NCBI GenBank assembly: GCA_023078555.1
Contig: CM041199.1
Location: forward strand, 4,717,315-4,781,314
DNA length: 64,000 nt
Direction of reading: 5' to 3'
Source of the DNA: Ulva prolifera
Lineage: Eukaryota; Chlorophyta; Ulvophyceae; Ulvales; Ulvaceae
Shown: in pieces, positions 56,722-64,000 of the stretch
How the letters are laid out: every line of letters begins with the position of its first letter
How positions within the stretch are numbered: position 1 is the stretch's first letter
Notes under the pieces: generated by a model
The model's database searches: none
Told to the model about the DNA's origin: nothing
The model's input: the letters and a program-made list of their open reading frames with translations, nothing else
Program-made: the position numbers and the translations under genes

Positions 56722-59700
56722 CTGCTCAGAGCCAGTCATGTATTGATTTACACAGCGAATAGGCTCTCTGATGCGTAGCATATGTATTGCTGACCTTGAT
56801 TGCGCACCAGCGGAATACTTGTGCACTGTCGTGGCGCGCACCCCCGAGTGCGCAAAATCAGTGGCGTTCGCAATGCGTTTGGGTGCGCTGTGCGGAGTGC
56901 GCACTGCGCCCCACGAGCAGCGACGTTCAATTCCGGACCGATAACAGCCTTCAAACATTGTGTAGACGTGTATGTGTCCCTACACGATTCCGTTTTGGAC
57001 TTATCGTGGCTGCTATCAGCTTATACCGCGATGGCACAGGTCGCAGTAGCAACTGATCTACGTGCGCCGGTGCAATATACCCAATAATGTACCTACGAAA
57101 ACACACACGAACTGCCTGCTGCTCTATTTTGATGTTTGGACCGGCGTTTTCCGTCGAACGAATCATTTCATGACATCTCCGAGGACAGCTCAGGTGTACG
57201 CTGCCACCGGCATTGCCATAGCATCGCCCGTTTCAGAGCTACGAGCACACGAAAGGCACTTGGTGTGTCTAACAATGTTTCACGGGGGCCTACGATCTGG
57301 CTGTCGCCGCGGAAAGCGGCGATCGCGGACCGACTGACCAGACCACTAACTGGAGCACCAGGCTTGTCAGAGTCCCCTGCAGGGGCCCACATGCCAGCTA
57401 CATCAAAGCCGCCAGAATTCATCAATATAAATTTTATAATGAAATACGATGGCTAGTAGGGCCCTAATCTACCGCAAACTGCCAAACGTGCACCTTGCAG
57501 CCCGGACAACACCACGTAATCCGGACACAGGGCAAGGCAACCGGGGCATAATCGACATATCTGCGCACTTCAGACCTTCAGCATAGTTTCAGTTTATAGT
57601 GTACCCGCTGAGTGAGACCCATTCATGTCGCATACGGACTCGGGCCAGTTGATCGCTACGAGAGCCACAGCAGACATGCAAGACCGTGAGTCCACCACTG
57701 CACCGCGATCGCGCACAGAACAGTCCAGATAGCACTTTTGGGATGCATCCTTGACGTGTACATGCTCATAGTCAGTCACAGGCCACACATATCTCAAATT
57801 ACAGTCTGTTACGCGGCGTGACGTGGCCCACGGAAACAGCTACAGAAGCATGAAATATCCGCCGATCGCGCCCCGAACGATTCGTACGTACTCGCAAGAC
57901 ATTTGGCTACGTACTGAATATGCATACAGCTGATTTAAAGCCTTCCCAGGCCCTAATCAATGTCGGCCAAATCTCGCGCACCCATGTCGCGCACCAGGGG
58001 TGCGCGGCTTTCACGTAGCCGCTGTGCCACTGCTTTGGCCCTTCCCGTGGATTAAACTATATATATTCAGAGAGTATATATACGCCTCTCCGCGAGCCTC
58101 GCGGCGATCCTGCGCTCCTGGGGGGTTCCGTTGCGCACCTGGTGGCGCGCACTTTCTAGCTTGCGCCGCCTCACTTAATCGGCGCACCTGGAGGGCGCGC
58201 CTAGCTGTGCGCCTAGCCGGTGCGCAGGCACTTGCAGCATGCGCCGATTTGGTGCGCAGACAAGACCACAGGGATCGATATCACGGGCAATCATCGCTAT
58301 TATTATGTAGAATGTCCCAGGTTGTATCTGGTTGATTACTGTTCATGTTTACAATCATATACATCCTGCTTGCTAGGCACTTGTCACAATGCGGTGCGAA
58401 ACTGCAAGCACTCACCAACACAGAAAGAGAAGTCAAGTGGACGAAGTAAACTAAATAAACTTCGAACTCTGTATTGTATCAGCGTGGCCTTCCCTTGGTC
58501 TTGCTAGTTGGCCAGCCTGCATAACAACACAATTGTCAGTGGTTGTACTGCAACAGTACACCCGAGTCAACCTTCTAGCTACCAACTTCACCAGGCGGTC
58601 CGCTACAGTAGTAACGCTGTGTTGCACAAGTCTTCGGGCATGCGAAACTCTGAGGGTGAATATACACCTGTCATGCTAAGCAAGTAAATCATGTTGTCTG
58701 AATGAAGTTTAGACAACCCTGACCTGCACTCAAGAGTTTGGCTGAGAGTGCTACACCATGGAAGCAGCACAACAATCGCAATAACGGCTCAGCATCTTAC
58801 CAGCCCACCTCACAGACAGAGTACACCACAATGCCACATGTACAGGCTGACTGGGAAACTTGCGGCCACAGCAAAGCATGCTTCTTGCATGACCATTGCG
58901 ATGCGGATGCTGCAGACCTGCAAGAACGTGATACTGTAAGGGCTCATAGTCGGACAGCCATGGCAAGCATTGTGGTACACTGCATGATGGCAGCATCAGA
59001 TCTGACAAGATGCATAGATTGGTGTAACATTCGCCGTACCTTGTGATACCTGACCATCTGTGCATATCGTCTTGTTTGTGTAATGACCATTGTCACCATG
59101 GCTTTCACTCTCAATGTACGCTTTTCCTGAAATGCCTGCATGCTGCATAGGCACAGCTGCATAAGTTGCCATCAGCATTTGATAGATCCAATGCACTGCC
59201 AAATCACATTGTTCAAGCACAGATTCACATTGCTTGGTTATCTCTGTGACAACGACGCTGTGAACGGTCAACATCAGGCGTAACAGACTAAGCTACGAAT
59301 CTAGATAGTCGCACGTCCACAACATAAGGAGTTCCTGACTTGCAAGACGGCTGCCTTAGCATGTGGAGCCACACAAGTGACGCAAAACTGTACAGCACCA
59401 GCCCCCGACACAGTGCAACGGCAAGGTTTCAATTCGTGCGTATTCGCTGGACTGTATCAACTATTTGCGAAGGTTATCCATAACTATTGGTAAAACTTCA
59501 AGCATGAAGTTATGGTCTTTGTCAGGCCCGCGGGCCTGCTCGCGAGACACGCGGATCACCAGCGCGGACTTGTATGAAGTGCCTTGACCCAGAACCGGAA
59601 GAGGTAGCATACCATGTAGGAAGATTATCGTTCTGGCGCGGAGTCGTGAGCGTGAGCGCTAGATCCAGGACCTACATTTGCGTGGTGCCGATAGTTGCAG

Positions 59701-60415
59701 GCACCGTTGCAGTTGCCGAGCCTGGACAGCTGCTAGCGGCATGATACTATCGGGTAAACAGATCTCGAGCGATGCGTATCAAGATAGCTTGAGCCAAGGC
59801 ACGGCTGCCTCGTGCAACAACAAAGGAAGTGCAAGACATCGACGACGTTCCGAGAGTACTTCAGCGTCTCAATCAATACGATACTAATTGTCGCCCTGAC
59901 ATGACATGTCACCTCTGCTTCAAAATACAAGAGGACAATCTTCAGCTGCCCTTGACTTGTGATCTGCGTCACAGCGTTGCAGAGTGGCAACAAGGGGCAA
60001 CTGGTCACTGCCGCATCGACTGACATGCACAACTTCCGGGCTCGGGCATCAGTATGCGTAAAGCGGATAACCACAAGTCAACAGTGATGTATGAATCGTA
60101 TTGTATGGCTCAGAAGAAGCATGGCGGGAATGGCTAAGCTTAAGCCAAACACGCCGTCGATTTGGACAATTCAGCGACTCTACATGCCCGTCGGCAAGCT
60201 CCGGGAAGAAGCAAGCAAGCTACAAGTCAGTAATAGTTACACAGTGGCCATGCACTGCATTGGGCACGCGCATTGATGAATATAGCTTGGCGCGTCCCAA
60301 TGCGCAACTCCAAGAGGTGGGTGCATGCACAATCATCCGTCATCACGCAACGTATATATAGCACAGCTCTTATCCCTCTCTAGTATGTATCCCCAGCAAA
60401 TGAGGTGCTGCGTAG

Positions 60416-60454
60416 GCACGCACTGGAGGCACGCACTGGAGGCACGCACTGGAC
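60416..60454 (+). repeat. Tandem repeat, three copies of 13 bp
   Basis: Unit GGCACGCACTGGA. Confidence 0.85.
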
Positions 60455-61024
60455 AACCTCCAAAATACGATCAACATCTGCGGTGACCAGGACAGTCACG
60501 GCAATCTCGCACGAAAAAAAAGCCAGCAATACCACGGCTCATAACTTTTGGAGACCTGGGTATCGCGAGACGCAGACACCAGTGCCAGGCAAGCGCTCGC
60601 GGGGGGCGCACCTGTCACGATTGCGCACCCTCCCAGGTGCGCCAGCTGGAAGGCTGCAAGCTGCATCATTGCTTTCACGGACCCAAATCACTCGACAAAG
60701 CCCGTCTACACACCTACTTACATGTGAGCCCTAAAACGACGACGTTTCCTTCCAGTATAACATTGTTCACAACAACGCGCACGTGCACCGTGCGCACCTG
60801 TACCTGTGCGCACCCCTCAAGGTGCGCAGGGAAGCTCTCTGCAGTATTGACGCGAGTCGTATATGCCGCCAATCTTCATTCTCGGCACGTCTTAGGACGG
60901 TATGCACCTCAATAAATACTATAAAGGCCTTTAGATCGGAATTCGAGCGATTTTCGGTTTCACGTGGCTATGCGCACCCACTTCATGCGCACCCTGTTTC
61001 CTGGAGCACCCGGGTGCTCCTATC

Positions 61025-61372
61025 TGTCAGAAAAGGTTATCATACGTGCAGGGCGGACGCGCAGTCCTCGTTCAAGTCAGGTCAGGACAGCCAGCATCTC
61101 GTACCTGCTGCGCACAGAGGTAGAACCGAGAGATGCTGAAAGGAGAGTGCTAATACCGTGAAACAGTAAAGAGAATGGTTACAGATCCCAGTGTGCACAT
61201 GCTTATATGCACACTGAACACACAAGGTTACGGCGGGAAACCCTCACGGGATCTCTCTCACTACATCGAGACAATCTCGGCTGGCGGCTTACCCCTGCAC
61301 TGGATCCGCGGATCGTCCGTGCATGGGTGCACCTGTCACCATACTGCTGCCCGCGGGCTCATGCATTGTGAC
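61025..61372 (-). repeat. 3' LTR of the Ty1/copia element
   Basis: 348 bp with TGTCA...TGACA ends. On the minus strand it follows the pol stop codon by 18 bases, with a polypurine tract (TATGGGGGAG) directly before TGTCACAATG. The 5 bp outside it are CTATC; the matching duplication would lie beyond the right edge. Confidence 0.9.
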
Positions 61373-61390
61373 ACTCCCCCATAAACCCTG

Positions 61391-62941
61391 CTAAGTCTCC
61401 ACTAGCTGGAGTTTATTACGAACTTCTTGCAAGGCAGGTCCGGGCAGCACTTTAGTAAACACATCCGCTAACTGATCAACAGTGCCTACCCATGCTACCT
61501 TATGTTCATCCATCTGGACATATTCCCGCACTCGCAAGTGCCGCACACGAATGTGCTTGGATCTGTCAGTGGACACAGCATTCACAGCCAAGATATTGGC
61601 ACTCTTATTGTCACCCCACAGAGTCGGCTTATGTGGGACGAGTTTCAAATCGAGAAGCAACTGCTTCACCCACATCAACTCGTTGGCTGTTGCACTCATC
61701 GCGATGAGTTCAGCCTCTCTTGTATCCCCAACCACTATACTCTGCTTCATCGAACGCCAGAGAACAGAGTTCCCATACACTCGAATAATCATACCAGACA
61801 CGCTTTTCAGATCAGCAGAGTTCGCAAAATCTGCATCTGAAAAAGCCTCTATCAAACACCCGTGTCCCTCAGAGCCTATAAATTTTATTCCTAAGTTCTT
61901 TGTGGACTGTAGGTATCTCAGAACATGTTGCACGGCAGACCAGTGTTCCTTCAGACTACTAGACATGTGCCGGGCCAGGGCATGTGCCGCATAGCTCAGG
62001 TCAGGTCGTGTCACTCCTGCAATATACTGGATGCTTCCTACAGCACTCATGAACCTGGAATGCTCAGCAGCACTGGCTTTCTCTAGGTCAGGATGCTCTT
62101 TCACACTCCTTAGCTGTTGCCGCGGCACTAATGGAGTGGGAGATTTACGACAATCAGACATGCTGTATTTTTCCAACAGGTTCTGGATTTTGGTACGTTG
62201 TGTCATTGTGATTGTTTTGGCCTTTCGATCACGCGTGATCTCAGTGCCGAGTGCCCAAGACAGGTCACCTAAATCTCTACCTTCAAATTTCGTGAGAATG
62301 ACACTGATGACTTCTTGCAGCCCCGCAGAGCAACTGAAAATGAATAAATCATCCACCCACAGAAAGATAAAGCAGCGACTGGTTTTACTGACATACAGTC
62401 CGGGATCACTCTGTGCGCACACAAATCCCAGTTCAGCCAAGACCTTTACTAAAGCTTTATGCCACTCGCGAGCGGCTTGCTTCAGGCCATACAGAGTCTT
62501 ATGCAATTTCCATACACGTGCTGTCCCGTCTGAAAAATACGGGGGCTGTTCAACGAAAACCTCTTCCTCCAGGTCACCGTTCAGAAAAGCACACTGTATA
62601 TCTATATGCCTAATCTCCAGATCCTCCTGAGCAGCTATTGACAGCAACACACGCAGTGTCGCATAACTACCGACAGGGGACCATGTCTCGAAGAAATCTA
62701 CTCCTTCTACCTGAGAAAAACCACGAGCTACATATCGTGCCTTGTACCGCTGAATCTCACCAGCAGGCCCACGCTTGATCTTTAGCACCCATTTGCCCGA
62801 GATAGCCCGTTTGCCCGCAGGCAGATAGCACAACCCGAAGGTTCCGTGCTCACCCAGTGCATCTACCTCCTCTTGCATGGCACGCAGCCACGCATCCCTG
62901 TCTGGACCCGCGAGTCCTTCCTCAACAAACATCAATAGCAA
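61391..62941 (-). CDS. Copia reverse transcriptase and RNase H
   Basis: 516 codons. The RT shows WVLKIKRGPAGEIQRYKAR, VARGFSQVEGVDF, HIDIQCAFLNG with the first catalytic Asp, LYGLKQAAREW, and WVDDLFIF, where copia mostly has YVDD. RNase H shows EAFSDADFA, a REAEL Glu, the GDNKSA Asp and the typical RSKHIRVRHLRVRE end, then DVFTKVLPG. The domain is uninterrupted and all catalytic residues are present. Its start lies in a different frame from the upstream linker (63995-62922), so a full polyprotein would need a frameshift at about 62930. Confidence 0.93.
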   Translation of the reverse strand: MLLMFVEEGLAGPDRDAWLRAMQEEVDALGEHGTFGLCYLPAGKRAISGKWVLKIKRGPAGEIQRYKARYVARGFSQVEGVDFFETWSPVGSYATLRVLLSIAAQEDLEIRHIDIQCAFLNGDLEEEVFVEQPPYFSDGTARVWKLHKTLYGLKQAAREWHKALVKVLAELGFVCAQSDPGLYVSKTSRCFIFLWVDDLFIFSCSAGLQEVISVILTKFEGRDLGDLSWALGTEITRDRKAKTITMTQRTKIQNLLEKYSMSDCRKSPTPLVPRQQLRSVKEHPDLEKASAAEHSRFMSAVGSIQYIAGVTRPDLSYAAHALARHMSSSLKEHWSAVQHVLRYLQSTKNLGIKFIGSEGHGCLIEAFSDADFANSADLKSVSGMIIRVYGNSVLWRSMKQSIVVGDTREAELIAMSATANELMWVKQLLLDLKLVPHKPTLWGDNKSANILAVNAVSTDRSKHIRVRHLRVREYVQMDEHKVAWVGTVDQLADVFTKVLPGPALQEVRNKLQLVET

Positions 62942-63995
62942 CTACAACTGTTTCACTACTAGCAATGTCAGAGCCCGCAGGCTCATGCATTTGTACAGCT
63001 GCCACATCCGCAGCCAATGGAACAAGGCGTCTGCGTACAAGAGAATTGATTTTAATACGAGGTAAGGTAGCTGGAATGGCCCTCACCTCGTCAGGCAAAT
63101 CAACCCCAACCGCGGCTGAGGGGTCCGGATCCTCTCCCCCTAATTCGGACCCGGTCTCCACCTCATCTGGCTCATCCCCCCAGAAGGGCCTCGGCGCCTC
63201 AGCTCCTCGCAAGGGCTGAGCAACTGCCCCCGCGCCAGATGCTGAGGCCGCTGCCGAATTACTCCCAGAGCGGACCCGCTGAGCCTCCAGATTCTGATGA
63301 GCCGCAGCTCTTTCATCATCTGAGACGGTGTAGTCCATGCGCTGTTCGTCATCGTCGTCATAGATGCCACGACTGTCATCATCGGACGGATCCTCCATGT
63401 CGTCATCAGACGCACTGACAGACATTTGAATGGGGAACGCAACTTCTACACCAGGGTCGTGCAACACAGCATTGCGCGTGACAACATACCGCGCGGTGCG
63501 AGAGGGCGTGGCGACATGATGATGCACTTCGCCGTGAACACGAGGGGGAGCAGGGACGGCAGGGTGAGCAGCAGCTCTGGACATTGCACGCGTGCGATGC
63601 AAAGCTGCTCTGGCTATTTCCGGCGTTGCCCTAGCAGGGTCACGTCGGATAATCTCCGCAGAGGAGCCAGCTCCAAATCGTGGAGAGTACGCAGTAGGAT
63701 CAGGGTCAGGGTTGTCCTGCCGGAATGTCATTTCCATGACAGGAACTCTACCATGACCAGGGGGGGTGTGAAGCTGGTCACGCAGACGGCGCAACACTCC
63801 CCCATCATACGTGTGCTCTGCCGCGAAAGGAGGGACATCGGCGTCAGTCACACGCTCACCCTCATCGTCCCCCTCGAAAGCAACCGTATAGGAGTTCGCA
63901 AACTCCTTAGGTTCCCTCTTGTCCACAACGGCGGACGCATCGTACTTGCGTACGTGCCGGATCATCTGATCCGCAGTGCACATCACCTGACGCAC
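62922..63995 (-). pseudogene. Copia polyprotein linker between integrase and RT
   Basis: Open from the right edge. Low-complexity, acidic in the middle (DDDMEDPSDDDSRG), Pro/Ala-rich, as in the region between the integrase core and RT of copia elements. It reads out of frame 19 bases into the RT frame, where a stop follows AIDVC. A single-base indel would account for it. No catalytic motif is expected here. Confidence 0.75.
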
Positions 63996-64000
63996 AACAA

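Larger units (their letters stand above)
55667..61024. other. 5.4 kb intergenic block, no gene recognised; rich in inverted repeats
   Basis: Only short frames. It holds the 120-bp palindrome (56531-56650), a second foldback (56651-56721), a short tandem repeat (60416-60454) and several GCGCACC/GGTGCGC hairpins. Confidence 0.5.
61025..64000 (-). mobile_element. Ty1/copia retrotransposon, 3' portion
   Basis: 3' LTR, RT-RNase H frame and the upstream integrase-RT linker are in the window. Gag, protease, integrase core and 5' LTR would lie past position 64000. Confidence 0.93.

Overview
The window is nuclear DNA of a eukaryote, most likely a chlorophyte green alga (Chlorophyceae is a guess from overall character; I cannot name the species). 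The reasons are intron-rich genes with GT..AG introns, 15 of the 27 donors I modelled in four genes reading GTGCG, a TGTAA polyadenylation motif, a plant/algal glycine-rich domain protein (GRDP), receptor-like kinases with a beta-helix ectodomain, and a mixed load of copia, gypsy, LINE, Penelope-like and hAT elements. Nothing bacterial, organellar or viral was seen.

Layout. 0.2-1.2 kb: the 3' end of a gamma-glutamyl hydrolase gene. 3.7-24.2 kb: a head-to-tail tandem duplication of a unit of about 10 kb. Each unit carries about 2 kb of upstream DNA and one eight-exon receptor-like kinase gene, with signal peptide, right-handed beta-helix ectodomain, proline-rich stalk, one membrane helix and an intact kinase domain. 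The two kinase halves are almost identical while the ectodomains have diverged strongly. The second copy took a hAT-type element and two short retroelement pieces into its introns. 25.0-26.1 kb: a 5'-truncated LINE with target-site duplications. 26.9-29.8 kb: a five-exon gene for a secreted cysteine-rich protein with a CBM1-like domain and PAN-like segments. 32.4-34.4 kb: a 2-kb (GT)n array that grew out of a GT-rich retroelement tail. 34.9-42.6 kb: a ten-exon GRDP (DUF1399) gene ending in a Gly/Cys-rich tail.

42.6-64 kb is mostly transposon territory. A truncated Penelope-like reverse transcriptase is followed on the same strand by a hammerhead ribozyme motif. A badly decayed Ty3/gypsy element (49.3-55.7 kb) has its gag interrupted by a solo copia LTR with a perfect 5-bp target duplication. 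A larger Ty1/copia element on the minus strand runs off the right edge, and its 3' LTR belongs to the same family as the solo LTR. Between gypsy and copia lies 5.4 kb without a recognised gene, holding a near-perfect 120-bp palindrome and a recurring small hairpin built from GCGCACC...GGTGCGC arms.

How the genes relate. The two kinases are paralogous cell-surface receptors whose outputs look the same and whose sensing parts differ. The secreted CBM1/PAN-like protein next door would act at the cell wall or extracellular matrix, which may also be where the beta-helix ectodomains bind, but this link is only inference. GGH (folate polyglutamate turnover) and GRDP are unrelated housekeeping or stress-type genes.
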